Of a stretch of 64,000 bases of DNA, positions 32,075 to 40,853 are shown piece after piece. Positions within the stretch are counted from its first letter, which is position 1. Each line of letters starts with the position of its first letter. The notes beneath the pieces are model-generated. The model searched no databases, was not told where the DNA came from, and was given only the letters and a program-made list of their open reading frames with translations. Location of the stretch: positions 52,875 to 116,874 of the forward strand of contig QXWR01000012.1 in the NCBI GenBank assembly GCA_009911065.1, in the 5' to 3' direction. Source of the DNA: Clostridiaceae bacterium. Lineage in GTDB: Bacteria; Bacillota; Clostridia; Lachnospirales; Lachnospiraceae. The translations under genes and the position numbers were made by a program.

Positions 32075-33925
32075 TTATTCCTCAACCGTAAGGGTAAGGT
32101 TTATTGGGTACATGGTGTCATCCACAATGAGGGATACCTGATAAGTACCTTGGAGTCTGCATTTATTTACCTTAAAATCCACCATACGTTCCGAAGACTG
32201 GAAGGTTCCCACACACATGGCAGTAAAGGATTGGGCAGAGGTGGAGATAAAATAGTGATGCTGATTGCCTGGGCCGCCATCCAACACCAACATGACAAGC
32301 TGCCCTTTTTCAAAGGTACCCTGAAAGGTATATCGGTCTCTTTCTTCAATGATTTGAATCTGAAACTTTTCCGGAAGGGAATCGGATACACAGGAAGTCT
32401 CGGCAACGGTGGAAAATTCCGGTGTAACTCCCAAAGTTCCCAAAAGTTTGCCTTCACCCAAAGTCAGATTTGAGCCTTCTGTGTACAGCGGACGTTTTTT
32501 TGCCCTGTAATAATTGGCATTCAGACACATTTCATAAACCACTTTGTCCTGGAAAAGCTCAACGGTTTTGGATTCTAAGCGGACGTTTTTGTTTTCAAAA
32601 TATCTTCGGGAACCGACCCCTTCGCAGGTCACTCCGTCTAATGTGGCGATTCCTCCGGAATGAATCAGATAATGTCCTTCTTTGTAATAATCTACATTGG
32701 AAATATAAGGGGAGAAAAATTCGCTGCCCCTTTCCTTGCCATACTGCCACACCTGCTCTACGGTCCGGTTCTTCCGGTCAATGCGGTACCGAACGCCTCT
32801 GGAATAGTTGTCTTTTCCCAAACGGTAATGATGGGGATTTTTAGAGCGGTAGTGTCCATTGTCAAAGGTCATCACATCTCCGTTAGGGGTGACGATACAG
32901 GCATGTTGTTCATACTGCCATTCCAGATCGCCTATGGGGGTAAGAAAATAATTGGCAACCAGATCTTCTGGCCATCCTTCTGGATCTCCCAAAATCCAAT
33001 TTAAGTTTCCGGTCTGAAAGTCTATGTTAATCAGAACATCCTGGTGGCGGCCGGAAAGGGTGATGGAGTCGGTTTGTTTGTCATACCACAGGGCATTGTT
33101 ATGAAACCAGTCATGAGCGCTCCAGCTGCCTGACGGGGAAGCATCTTGGGGCAGAATTTCTTTAAAATCCCATGTTTTTAAGATACGGCCGTCCTTTCGG
33201 TCGATTAATACACACATATCCTCCACGGTACCAGATGAAAAGCATTCGGTCAGAACAAGAAGGCTGCCGTCTTCCATCTCAAACTGATCGTGGTGATAAC
33301 CTCCAGGAAGGCGGTATTCTGCATAGATTTTTCCAACCAAATCCATTTCTAAAAGTCCGGTGGTGTAATAAGGTTTTTCCATCAGACGAAAAGAGCCGAT
33401 GGAAAGTCTTCCATTTTGCAGATTTTTCATGGCAAAGGTAAGGTTTTCCGTACAATACCAGCGGCAGTCTCCCCGGTAATCGTAAGCAGCAGGAAGAGCG
33501 CCCATAGCGGGAACAACAAACATAAGCTGTCCGTCCATATACGCTGCGGTTGTCATAATGGACTCTGGCACTTTCACGGCAGGGTCCAAAGGGGCAGTGG
33601 TAATGGTGATGGACTGTGTGCTTTTGTCAGGAAGGCTTAACGTTACCAGATTGTCCCGTCCCGGATAGAGTCCCAGCACAGGCAGTATATGTTCTGTGGC
33701 TGGCGGAAAGGTTTTTGTGATTGCTCCGTCTGGTTCTAATCCAGCAACCGTCATGGTGACAGGAACCTTTGTTTCTGTGTAAAATGCAACGATTCCAGTG
33801 AGAGGAGCAATCAGATACGGGTTCAGCCGGACAAAAGGCATTTTCAGGGAAGGGCGTTTCCAACGGATTTCTTCCAGGAAGGACTGTTCCGCAGCAAACT
33901 GCTGATCTATAATATGTTTATTCAT
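32075..33925 (-). CDS. Arylsulfate sulfotransferase family protein, apparently cytoplasmic
   Basis: 616 aa from ATG 33925 (minus), 7 nt behind AAAGGAG. Family features: an N-terminal beta-sandwich domain (about 1-120), then a propeller with Tyr-His-His-Asp-Gln-Phe near 225, His-Asp-Trp-Phe-His-Asn-Asn-Ala near 290, Gly-Arg-His-Gln-Asp, and Glu-Gln-His-Ala followed by Phe-Asp-Asn-Gly-His near 370. ASST enzymes move sulfate from one phenol to another through a sulfo-histidine. Enterobacterial AssT is periplasmic, but this protein has no signal peptide, as reported for some gut Firmicute enzymes. It lies 17 nt downstream of an SLC13-like permease on the same strand, so a transport-coupled role is likely. 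Confidence 0.88.
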   Translation of the reverse strand: MNKHIIDQQFAAEQSFLEEIRWKRPSLKMPFVRLNPYLIAPLTGIVAFYTETKVPVTMTVAGLEPDGAITKTFPPATEHILPVLGLYPGRDNLVTLSLPDKSTQSITITTAPLDPAVKVPESIMTTAAYMDGQLMFVVPAMGALPAAYDYRGDCRWYCTENLTFAMKNLQNGRLSIGSFRLMEKPYYTTGLLEMDLVGKIYAEYRLPGGYHHDQFEMEDGSLLVLTECFSSGTVEDMCVLIDRKDGRILKTWDFKEILPQDASPSGSWSAHDWFHNNALWYDKQTDSITLSGRHQDVLINIDFQTGNLNWILGDPEGWPEDLVANYFLTPIGDLEWQYEQHACIVTPNGDVMTFDNGHYRSKNPHHYRLGKDNYSRGVRYRIDRKNRTVEQVWQYGKERGSEFFSPYISNVDYYKEGHYLIHSGGIATLDGVTCEGVGSRRYFENKNVRLESKTVELFQDKVVYEMCLNANYYRAKKRPLYTEGSNLTLGEGKLLGTLGVTPEFSTVAETSCVSDSLPEKFQIQIIEERDRYTFQGTFEKGQLVMLVLDGGPGNQHHYFISTSAQSFTAMCVGTFQSSERMVDFKVNKCRLQGTYQVSLIVDDTMYPINLTLTVEE

Positions 33926-33941
33926 AAGAACTCCTTTCGTT

Positions 33942-35375
33942 CTAAAAGAAAATATGGGAAACGGGAATACCAACGACCAAAGCGGCAATGAGGCTGACCA
34001 GGGTCATAAATATGCCGTATCGGTATACTTCGCCGGTTTTCAGCCATTTGGTGTTTCCGTGGAGAATGGCTGAGGTGGTGGAAGCGGCAGGTGTCACCAC
34101 TGCAATACAGACCATGTACATGGACAGGCTTGTGATGGATGGAGGAGCAATACCCATCTGTTGTGAAAAGACACAGATAATCGGTATCAGCAGCATTCCA
34201 ACTACCATGTTATTGCAGACATTGGTCAGGATACAAGCAATGCTTACCATGAGGATAGTGAAAATTAAAGGGTTTTGTCCCTCAAAAACCGGGGTCAGAA
34301 TCTCCTTTAACAAAAGTGTAATGCCAGTGGACTCGTCGGTAAGGGCATTGCCAATGGTCAGGGCAGAACCAACAATCAGGATTACCGGCCAAATCATATA
34401 TTTGGACGTGATACTTTTAAAGGCGACCAAAGGCTTTTGGTCAATGTGTATCATACAACATACTGCAATAATCAACACTGGAATGGCATTTTGCGTATCG
34501 CTTAAAAGCTGCCGCACCAATCCTTTGGGAAGGAGAGAGGGAGCTAGGACCCAGGCGATAAAAAAAGCTAGGGCAAAGCTAAGAGCTTTCTGCCGAAGGT
34601 TCATAGGGGGCAGAGGAGTCTGGTTGAATATGCCAATATCGATCTGTTTTAACTTGGTGACATCGGGTTTTAACACAAATCTCATCAGCAGCAGGATGGC
34701 TGCCAAAGAGGCAAGGGATATTAGGATTGCGGTCGCCATATAAGGCAGGTAGGCAATGGGCTCTCCGGTTATTTTGGCATAATTGCCCAAAAGTCCTGGC
34801 AAAGCGCCTTTAAAGGGGGTGGTGGCAAAACCGTAGGAGGCGGCCATCACCACGGAGATCAGCATGAGAGAGGCATAGCGGTCTCCTTCCTGGTATCCTA
34901 ACGATGCAAACAGGCTGTAAAGAATGGGCCAGAAAATAAATATGGTGGGGCTGGGAGCGGTAAGCACAGACAAAAGATACACACCCAACAGCAGCATGGC
35001 AGTAAAGACCCAGGGCCGGCCGTTGTTGATTTTGCGGGTGATGAACCATCTGGAAATATATTCGCAGACTCCCTCCTCTGTAATGGCTCCTGTCAGCAGA
35101 ATGACAAAAAACAGCATAACCACAATGGGACTGCCAAAGGTGGAACTAAGCAAGGCGTTAAAAGAGTTAAACCCAGTAAAGCCTAACATAATGACTCCAA
35201 GAAGGCTGGGCCATAAAGTATCCACAAAGGTCCACAGATACATTGTACCCAGAAATACTCCCAGCACCTTGACGCCTGTTTCTGTAACCGGTCCAAAAGG
35301 TGGAATAAAACAGAAAACGATCATAATGAAAATACCAATCAGGCAGTTGAGATAATACGTGGATTTTGATTTCAT
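33942..35375 (-). CDS. SLC13/DASS-type anion permease
   Basis: 477 aa, about 12 membrane segments. The ATG at 35375 (minus) has AAAAGGAG upstream. Its overall layout and motifs such as Thr-Ala-Pro-Ser-Pro-Thr-Ile-Phe (about 130) and Val-Thr-Pro-Ala-Ala-Ser-Thr-Thr-Ser (about 430) fit the DASS/ArsB-NhaD superfamily of sodium-coupled anion carriers. Immediately upstream of the arylsulfotransferase gene, it may import an aryl sulfate or export a sulfated product (inference). A Crp/Fnr-type regulator is divergent from it across about 170 nt with inverted repeats. Confidence 0.85.
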   Translation of the reverse strand: MKSKSTYYLNCLIGIFIMIVFCFIPPFGPVTETGVKVLGVFLGTMYLWTFVDTLWPSLLGVIMLGFTGFNSFNALLSSTFGSPIVVMLFFVILLTGAITEEGVCEYISRWFITRKINNGRPWVFTAMLLLGVYLLSVLTAPSPTIFIFWPILYSLFASLGYQEGDRYASLMLISVVMAASYGFATTPFKGALPGLLGNYAKITGEPIAYLPYMATAILISLASLAAILLLMRFVLKPDVTKLKQIDIGIFNQTPLPPMNLRQKALSFALAFFIAWVLAPSLLPKGLVRQLLSDTQNAIPVLIIAVCCMIHIDQKPLVAFKSITSKYMIWPVILIVGSALTIGNALTDESTGITLLLKEILTPVFEGQNPLIFTILMVSIACILTNVCNNMVVGMLLIPIICVFSQQMGIAPPSITSLSMYMVCIAVVTPAASTTSAILHGNTKWLKTGEVYRYGIFMTLVSLIAALVVGIPVSHIFF

Positions 35376-35436
35376 GGTATTTCTCCTTTTATGTTGAAAT
35401 GTTTATCGGTTGAAATTATTCGAGTACTCTGTTAAT

Positions 35437-35484
35437 ATAGTAACATATACTATGCGTTAAAAAAATAGCAATTACTATAAATTG
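35437..35484. promoter_or_regulatory. Candidate operators between the permease and Crp/Fnr genes
   Basis: Two inverted repeats lie in the divergent intergenic region: ATAGTA-ACATA-TACTAT (35437-35453) and CAATT-ACTATA-AATTG (35469-35484). The 16-17-bp dyad size fits Crp/Fnr-family binding sites. Confidence 0.45.
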
Positions 35485-35546
35485 ACGAAAACATGAGTGA
35501 AAAAACTAAGAAAATATACATTTTCATCAAAGAAAGGGTGAAGAAA

Positions 35547-36224
35547 ATGGACCGGGACCGATTTTTAGATTTCTTGTGTAAGGATGCCATCAAAATATAT
35601 TTAGATAAAAATCAGTATTTTTCCTCCATTAATAACCATGAAAATACAGCCTATTGCCTTATATCGGGAGTCTGTGCTCTTCTTCGTTTTACTCAGAATG
35701 GGGAGGAAATTATTTATCACTATTTTAAGGAAAAGGATGTCATTGGCGGTGTTCCTCTTTTTTTATCCCACAAAGGAGCTTCTGGTATTCATTCCCTTTA
35801 TAGTTTCTGTTCTTTGTATACAAAAACCCGGTGTGAATTATATAAAATTCCTTTTTCTGTAATTGAGCAAAAAATAAAGGAAGAGCCGGAGATTGGATAT
35901 TGGATCAGCGAAGGGATTTCCAGACATTTTATGGAGGTTATTTCCCACATCCACTCTTCCAAGGAAGACCACACGTCAGGCCGATTGTGCAGAACATTAA
36001 TCGAGTTATCAGACAAGAAAAACGGCAGATATGAGCTGCAGAAATATTTTACTTACACAGAACTTGCACGCTATTTAGGCGTCCATTCGGTTACGGTGTC
36101 AAAAATCATGCTGATGTTAAAGAAAATGGGAGCGATTGAAAAGGAAGGGCATCAGACGATCATTCGGGATATGGATTTGCTTCACCATTTGGCGGAACAT
36201 CCGGAAGATTTGGTCATGGCTTGA
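35547..36224 (+). CDS. Crp/Fnr-family transcriptional regulator (near the arylsulfotransferase locus)
   Basis: 225 aa if started at ATG 35547 (AGGGTGA upstream); an in-frame ATG at 35493 lacks a ribosome site. The N-terminal cyclic-nucleotide-binding-like beta barrel (about 15-115) has no cysteine set for an Fnr cluster. The C-terminal winged helix includes Tyr-Thr-Glu-Leu-Ala-Arg-Tyr-Leu-Gly-Val-His-Ser-Val-Thr-Val-Ser-Lys as recognition region. It probably controls the divergent permease/sulfotransferase operon. The effector is unknown. Confidence 0.88.
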   Translation: MDRDRFLDFLCKDAIKIYLDKNQYFSSINNHENTAYCLISGVCALLRFTQNGEEIIYHYFKEKDVIGGVPLFLSHKGASGIHSLYSFCSLYTKTRCELYKIPFSVIEQKIKEEPEIGYWISEGISRHFMEVISHIHSSKEDHTSGRLCRTLIELSDKKNGRYELQKYFTYTELARYLGVHSVTVSKIMLMLKKMGAIEKEGHQTIIRDMDLLHHLAEHPEDLVMA

Positions 36225-36269
36225 CAAAAAGCAATGGTCGATTTTCAAACAGACCCTAATTTGAGGAAC

Positions 36270-36312
36270 AAAAAAATCCGGTCTCCTTGTCACAAAGACA
36301 AAAAGACCGGAT
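36270..36312 (-). terminator. Terminator of the phosphofructokinase gene
   Basis: On the minus strand ATCCGGTCT (36312-36304) pairs with AGACCGGAT (36285-36277), followed by seven T. An inner GTC...GAC extends the stem. Confidence 0.88.
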
Positions 36313-36335
36313 AAAAAGGGGAGGATAAGTATTTC
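36305..36335 (-). repeat. Left copy of a 31-bp perfect inverted repeat
   Basis: Bases 36305-36335 are the exact reverse complement of 40854-40884. Read on the minus strand, the copy contains a CCTCCCC stretch just before the terminator hairpin of the phosphofructokinase gene. The partner sits in the same position before another terminator. Confidence 0.85.
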
Positions 36336-36419
36336 TACTCTTCTATTATGAAAAGAGCATCGATACATTTTCATTATCACCATAATCTCCCTCTTTATAC
36401 ATCCGTTTGAAAAAATTAT

Positions 36420-37709
36420 TTATTTTTGGCGGCGGGTCAGATATTCTGGCATTCCATTTTTCATGGGAGGATAGGCAGTTCCCTGAATCAGCGGCATTAC
36501 GTAGTTTACATACGCATCGGTGATATCGTTCCCATCTTGGGAAATCCAGGACAATGGCACGGTTTTTTCCTGATTACAAACCTGGTCAACATCCACAGGA
36601 GAAAAGTCAAGTTCATAGACTTCTTTGCTGCTGCGGACAAAAGCAACCATCACGCCATTTTCCCCATCCAAGGCATAAGTTACCCCCATCTGTCCGGCTT
36701 TCTGCGCTTCCTCAATATCTGTCATGGATGCCAGCATTCCGGAACAACGCTGACTTACATTCAACTCAATGGAACGGACTTTCACTCCAAACCGTTCTCT
36801 TGCAAACCGTTCCAGAATCTTGCCGCAGCCAGTAAGCATTTTATGGCCAAAATTATCAAGCAAGGATTCTTCTTTTTCATGGTCGTTTACTGCCTTTGTT
36901 TCTTTCCCTATACAGGCGGCCAGCTTCTCTTCTCCATATTCACAAAGAAATGTTCCCTCCAAATCCTGAATCCCTTCTGACACGCAAACCACCACACCCC
37001 GCCTTTTTTCAAATTCTCTTTCCACATCACAAGCAAACTGTTCCAGAGAAAAAGGCCGCTCCGGCAAATAAATCAAAGCTGGATTGTCTCCCTTTTCAAA
37101 CCGTGCCAGCACAGAAGCAGCAGTCAGCCATCCGGCATGGCGCCCCATAAGTTCAATAATCGTTATGGATTTCTGCCGGTAAACGGAAGAATCCAACACA
37201 ATTTCCCTCACTGTGGTTGCCACATATTTTGCAGCGCTTCCAAATCCTGGCGTGTGGTCCGTTAAAATCAGATCATTGTCAATTGTCTTTGGGATTCCCA
37301 CAAACCGAATGGGAGAGTCAATCTGACGTCCATAACGGGATAACTTGCTGACGGTATCCATAGAATCGTTGCCGCCAATATAGAAAAAATATCCTATGTT
37401 TAGTTCTTCCAGTTTGGTAAAAAGCAAAGGGTATACATCTGCCGTCAAATCCTCTGGAAGCTTGTACCGGCAAGAGCCAAGATAAGCCGCTGGGGTAAGA
37501 CGCAGCCGGTCTTGCTCCTCTTTGGATAACTCTGCTTTTAGATCCATATACCAACCTTCCAAAAAACCTTCGATTCCATGAATCATGCCATAGACAGTGC
37601 CGATTTGACGATCTCTGGCAATTCCTTCCTGAATAACCCCATACAAACTGGCGTTGATCACCCCGGTAGGGCCTCCTGACTGACCCACAATTGCATTTTT
37701 TTTCAACAT
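36420..37709 (-). CDS. pfp: 6-phosphofructokinase, pyrophosphate-dependent type
   Basis: 429 aa from ATG 37709 (minus), with AGAGGGAAA upstream. It catalyses fructose-6-phosphate to fructose-1,6-bisphosphate. Motifs: Gly-Gln-Ser-Gly-Gly-Pro-Thr near residue 8; Gly-Gly-Asn-Asp-Ser-Met-Asp-Thr near 110, where Asp replaces the Gly typical of ATP enzymes; and Pro-Lys-Thr-Ile-Asp-Asn-Asp-Leu, whose Lys is typical of PPi-dependent enzymes. Met-Gly-Arg-His-Ala-Gly-Trp is conserved. It stands alone with its own promoter and terminator. Phosphoryl donor use is inferred from these residues. Confidence 0.9.
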   Translation of the reverse strand: MLKKNAIVGQSGGPTGVINASLYGVIQEGIARDRQIGTVYGMIHGIEGFLEGWYMDLKAELSKEEQDRLRLTPAAYLGSCRYKLPEDLTADVYPLLFTKLEELNIGYFFYIGGNDSMDTVSKLSRYGRQIDSPIRFVGIPKTIDNDLILTDHTPGFGSAAKYVATTVREIVLDSSVYRQKSITIIELMGRHAGWLTAASVLARFEKGDNPALIYLPERPFSLEQFACDVEREFEKRRGVVVCVSEGIQDLEGTFLCEYGEEKLAACIGKETKAVNDHEKEESLLDNFGHKMLTGCGKILERFARERFGVKVRSIELNVSQRCSGMLASMTDIEEAQKAGQMGVTYALDGENGVMVAFVRSSKEVYELDFSPVDVDQVCNQEKTVPLSWISQDGNDITDAYVNYVMPLIQGTAYPPMKNGMPEYLTRRQK

Positions 37710-37746
37710 GTTTCCCTCTTTCCTGACATTTTCTTTTTTCGATTCT

Positions 37747-37775
37747 ATCATATCATATCCTCTTGTTCCAATCAA
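37747..37775 (-). promoter_or_regulatory. Promoter of the phosphofructokinase gene
   Basis: On the minus strand TTGATT (37775-37770) and TATGAT (37752-37747), spaced 17 nt, about 38 nt upstream of the start codon. Confidence 0.7.
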
Positions 37776-37815
37776 GATTTCCGGATGTCCGCCTGACAAT
37801 TGGCAATACAGAGAA

Positions 37816-37842
37816 AGCTTTGTGTAGTCGTGCAGATGGCGC
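37816..37842. repeat. Possible remnant of the foldback element
   Basis: A 14-bp block CGTGCAGATGGCGC (37829-37842), preceded by AGCTT, recurs in the 3' arm of the 167-bp foldback element (58145-58158). It could be a decayed copy; the rest does not align well. Confidence 0.3.
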
Positions 37843-37976
37843 TGCTTACTTTTGGCTAAATATTCAGCAAATCAGCAATATCAGAGAAATTGATGAATAA
37901 AAATAATAATACTCCTGGAATCTGACACATAAGGTATAAGGAAAACGCCGTCCCGCCAGAAAGGAATCACAAACAA

Positions 37977-38570
37977 TTGGAAATCCCAGTACCAGCCAAA
38001 GATTTTGCAAACAACGACCGCTGGATATACCAAGAAGAAATAAAGAACGTTACAATTCAAATGGAACATCTGCTGAAGAAAGTGGATGACGAGATCTATG
38101 CTACATCCGGTTTTTGGAAGGGGAAGGGAAATGAAGCATTTTTACAACACTACATCCAACACAGAAATCAGGTCAGCAATTTTACAGGTTTATTTTCGGA
38201 ATCTGCACACAACCAGCAGGAATCTGATTCTGTTTTCAAAACTACACAAGAATCTCAAAGTCTTTTCATCACAACAGACACAAAACGCATGAGAAAAACT
38301 GCAGAAAATTTGAAGGCGTATATGAAAAAAATTCGAGATGAACTCCACAACGCAGAAAAAATAGCAAAAGATTGGGAGCAAAAACAGAATGAAATGGAAC
38401 AGACTAAGCTTGTCAGTCCATTTTACGATTTGGTTCAGGAAAATCGCTTCCAATTATCCCGATTTTGTGATGTTCTGGAAAAAGATTGTGAAAACATGAA
38501 ACTGGCAATGGAATATTATGAAGGCAATGAAACCTCTATTCATGACACGGTTTTTTGGCTGTCTGTCTGA
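37977..38570 (+). CDS. WXG100-like helical protein, putative T7SS effector partner
   Basis: 197 aa, starting at TTG 37977 with AAAGGA about 11 nt upstream; no better start exists before the in-frame stop at 37923. Nearly all alpha-helical and Lys/Glu/Gln-rich. Gly-Phe-Trp-Lys-Gly-Lys-Gly-Asn-Glu-Ala-Phe near residue 44 is the Trp-x-Gly turn of the WXG100/ESX fold, with a coiled coil after it (about 100-140). First gene of a four-gene operon ending in a lipase. Small helical partners of this kind accompany LXG-type and TslA-type T7SS toxins and target them to the secretion machine. No T7SS core gene is in the window. Confidence 0.65.
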   Translation: MEIPVPAKDFANNDRWIYQEEIKNVTIQMEHLLKKVDDEIYATSGFWKGKGNEAFLQHYIQHRNQVSNFTGLFSESAHNQQESDSVFKTTQESQSLFITTDTKRMRKTAENLKAYMKKIRDELHNAEKIAKDWEQKQNEMEQTKLVSPFYDLVQENRFQLSRFCDVLEKDCENMKLAMEYYEGNETSIHDTVFWLSV

Positions 38571-38586
38571 GAAAGGGGGAATTTTT

Positions 38587-38892
38587 TTGAAAATAACAGA
38601 CCCGGATTTTCAAAACGCTAAATCCACGGCAAACGATTTGTATGAAGCGGCAGATCAACTGGAACATCTGGCAAATCGGATGCTTCCAACCGAGCTGGAA
38701 CATGCCATGGATGTCTGGAAGGGGGATAATGGGAAGATATTATGGAAAAAAATTGAGAAGATTCAGGAAAAATTAGAAAAGGATGCCAAAAAGGCCAGGG
38801 AATGTGCCGATTTTATTGCCGCGGGCAATGAGTCAAGGGCTGTGCTTGCAGCGGGGGATTTGACTTCCCCAGGAGAATTTTATGAAATTTAA
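38587..38892 (+). CDS. Small WXG100-like protein, putative T7SS effector partner
   Basis: 101 aa, the classic WXG100 size, from TTG 38587, which sits 6 nt behind a strong AAAGGGGGA. A helix-turn-helix hairpin with Val-Trp-Lys-Gly-Asp-Asn-Gly at the turn (about residues 43-49), preceded and followed by amphipathic helices. The 3' end overlaps the next gene by 11 nt. Together with the 197-aa protein before it, it would form the pair of helical partners expected for a T7SS lipase toxin. Confidence 0.7.
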   Translation: MKITDPDFQNAKSTANDLYEAADQLEHLANRMLPTELEHAMDVWKGDNGKILWKKIEKIQEKLEKDAKKARECADFIAAGNESRAVLAAGDLTSPGEFYEI

Positions 38893-39460
38893 AAAATATG
38901 CAGAGAATTATGAACCAGGAAAAGATTTGAAAACCGTTCGGAACCAGGCGCTAAATTACTTACATGCACATTATGAAGATTCTTTTACCGTCCAGTCAGC
39001 CACAACCATAAATTGGGCAGAAAACTATGAAACACTCATTGTATCTTCTGAAAAATATTCTGGTAAAACGTTTTTCGTCAGACGAATATATGAAAATACA
39101 GCCGTTACCTTTACGGATAACTATTTCACCTTATATATGGCAGCAGATGCAAATCAGTACGTCAAACGCATTGCTGACCGAATCTCTTTAAATGCAGAGA
39201 TAAGGGTAGACTTTACGGAAGGGGAACTTCCCAAAACCCTGCAATCAAATGCTTGCTTTCAAGATTATTTAAACATGGGCGGTTCCCCTTTTTGTTATAT
39301 TACTTTGACGACTCCAAAGGAGCTAAAACGGGAAGAGCAACTGTCCTTTATGGAAATTCTGGCAGAAGAAAAATTTCAATGTAATGTTATTTTTCAGTCT
39401 CATTCATCCTGTCATCGCTATGGGGTGGACGGCAATGATGATATTCGGGACTATCATTAG
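38882..39460 (+). CDS. Unrecognised 192-aa protein in the lipase operon
   Basis: ATG 38882 with AGGAG 7 nt upstream, overlapping the WXG100-like gene. It is a soluble, mixed alpha/beta, aromatic-rich protein with no signal peptide, lipobox or membrane segment. No family was recognised. It sits between the helical partner and the lipase, so it may be a chaperone, an adaptor or the immunity protein. The immunity protein of the S. aureus lipase toxin is a lipoprotein, which this is not. Confidence 0.65.
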   Translation: MKFKKYAENYEPGKDLKTVRNQALNYLHAHYEDSFTVQSATTINWAENYETLIVSSEKYSGKTFFVRRIYENTAVTFTDNYFTLYMAADANQYVKRIADRISLNAEIRVDFTEGELPKTLQSNACFQDYLNMGGSPFCYITLTTPKELKREEQLSFMEILAEEKFQCNVIFQSHSSCHRYGVDGNDDIRDYH

Positions 39461-39475
39461 CAGGAGGAAACCACA

Positions 39476-40786
39476 ATGCTTTCCGATCAGGAATTAATCT
39501 TGCTGGACAATCTCATCTATTTTCAAGACGTCTTTTGGGAAGGGGATTCGGTTGCACAGATTATAGATAAAATCATCTATCAGCTTGAGAAAAATCCAAA
39601 TTTAAAATATGCCCAAATGCAGGCACAAGAATGGATGGAACTGGTTTCTGTCCTCCAAAGCAACCAGAAACTTCTGCATTACAAAGTGACCAATAAAACC
39701 ATGCCTTTTGGCAGCCAAAATACTGGCACAATCGTTTGCTTTGTAGATGACATCAGTCATCCTTTGGATGTAAATGTGATATTTAAGGGAACCCAAAACG
39801 GATATGAGTGGGATGACAATGGGGAAGGGGCTTATTTGATGGAATCGGATTGTCAGAGGGCTGCCGCTGATTATATCGATCGTCTTCCGGAAGAATACGG
39901 AAACCATCTTACGGTTTCCGGACATTCCAAGGGAGGAAATAAAGCCCAGTATGTTACCATCACTACCAATCGGGTGGCTCGATGCGTTGCAGAAGACGGA
40001 CAGGGTTTTTCCAATGAATTTTGCCGCCAGTACCATATGGTAATAGAAGACCGAAAAAATAGAATCAAAAACTATTGTGCAGAAAATGATTATGTCAATG
40101 TAATTGCCAATGCCATTGCCGGAGCATCCATTTACATTAAGACGGAATTTCAGATCAATCCCTTTCTCTACCACAAGCCCAATCTTATTTTAACACAAAA
40201 GGGAGATTTTCGGGAAGAAGGCAGGCAGGCTGAATGGACAAAAGGGCTGCACAGCTATTTTCAGGAGATTCTGGATCTTATGCCAGAACCTCAGCGGTCT
40301 TATGTGATTGACGGGGTTATGGGACTTTTGGAGGGAAAGGACAGTGAAGAAAGCGCCTATAACCGAATGTACAGTGTACTGACTGCCGGCGGATATTGGC
40401 TGGCATGGATGACCGAACAGACACAGTGGTTTGGGTTGCTTTCCCGGCTTTTAGCCCAGCTTCTTCGGGATAGCACCCGACTTTTCTCACCATCCTCCTA
40501 TTATGATCTGACTTATTTTTCCATTGATCTTCGGGAGTTTTCCTTTTTACAGGAATGTATGGAACGTCACAGAAACATGCTGGAGTCCATGGCAGAGAGA
40601 ATCCGCGCCATGAAAATGGAGCTGAAAGGAACTCTGTACAGTCAGGTCCGTGCTTCTTTTGATGTGCTTGCCTTTCAGCTTCAGCAGCGGGCGGTATCCT
40701 GCGGTGAGATATCGGATGCCGTTGCGCGGATATGCAGGGATTACAAAGAAAACGAAACCCATGTAGAAAATCTGTTTGATGTTTGA
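39476..40786 (+). CDS. Mbeg1-like (DUF2974) lipase with C-terminal helical domain; candidate T7SS lipase toxin
   Basis: 436 aa; ATG 39476 behind AGGAGGAAAC. The alpha/beta-hydrolase domain (about 60-300) has the nucleophile elbow Gly-His-Ser-Lys-Gly-Gly (Ser151), with Asp205 (Glu-Asn-Asp-Tyr) and His259 (Leu-His-Ser-Tyr) as likely triad partners. This is the Mbeg1/DUF2974 signature. The last 90 residues (about 345-436) are a long helical region with heptad-like Leu/Met/Phe spacing. The catalytic-N, helical-C order and the two upstream helical partners are the arrangement described for the S. aureus T7SS phospholipase toxin TslA, in contrast to LXG toxins. There is no signal peptide. The alternative is an intracellular esterase. 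Confidence 0.75.
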   Translation: MLSDQELILLDNLIYFQDVFWEGDSVAQIIDKIIYQLEKNPNLKYAQMQAQEWMELVSVLQSNQKLLHYKVTNKTMPFGSQNTGTIVCFVDDISHPLDVNVIFKGTQNGYEWDDNGEGAYLMESDCQRAAADYIDRLPEEYGNHLTVSGHSKGGNKAQYVTITTNRVARCVAEDGQGFSNEFCRQYHMVIEDRKNRIKNYCAENDYVNVIANAIAGASIYIKTEFQINPFLYHKPNLILTQKGDFREEGRQAEWTKGLHSYFQEILDLMPEPQRSYVIDGVMGLLEGKDSEESAYNRMYSVLTAGGYWLAWMTEQTQWFGLLSRLLAQLLRDSTRLFSPSSYYDLTYFSIDLREFSFLQECMERHRNMLESMAERIRAMKMELKGTLYSQVRASFDVLAFQLQQRAVSCGEISDAVARICRDYKENETHVENLFDV

Positions 40787-40853
40787 GAACTTTTGTTTTT
40801 TGTGTATAAGCTGCCAGAAAAGGGGGATAATGAGATTAGTACCAAAGAAAAAA

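Noticed and set aside
36117..36383. 88-aa minus-strand frame crossing the pfp terminator
   Set aside because: It runs through a terminator hairpin and antisense into the Crp/Fnr gene. The residues shared with the small frame at 40831 come only from the 31-bp DNA repeat.
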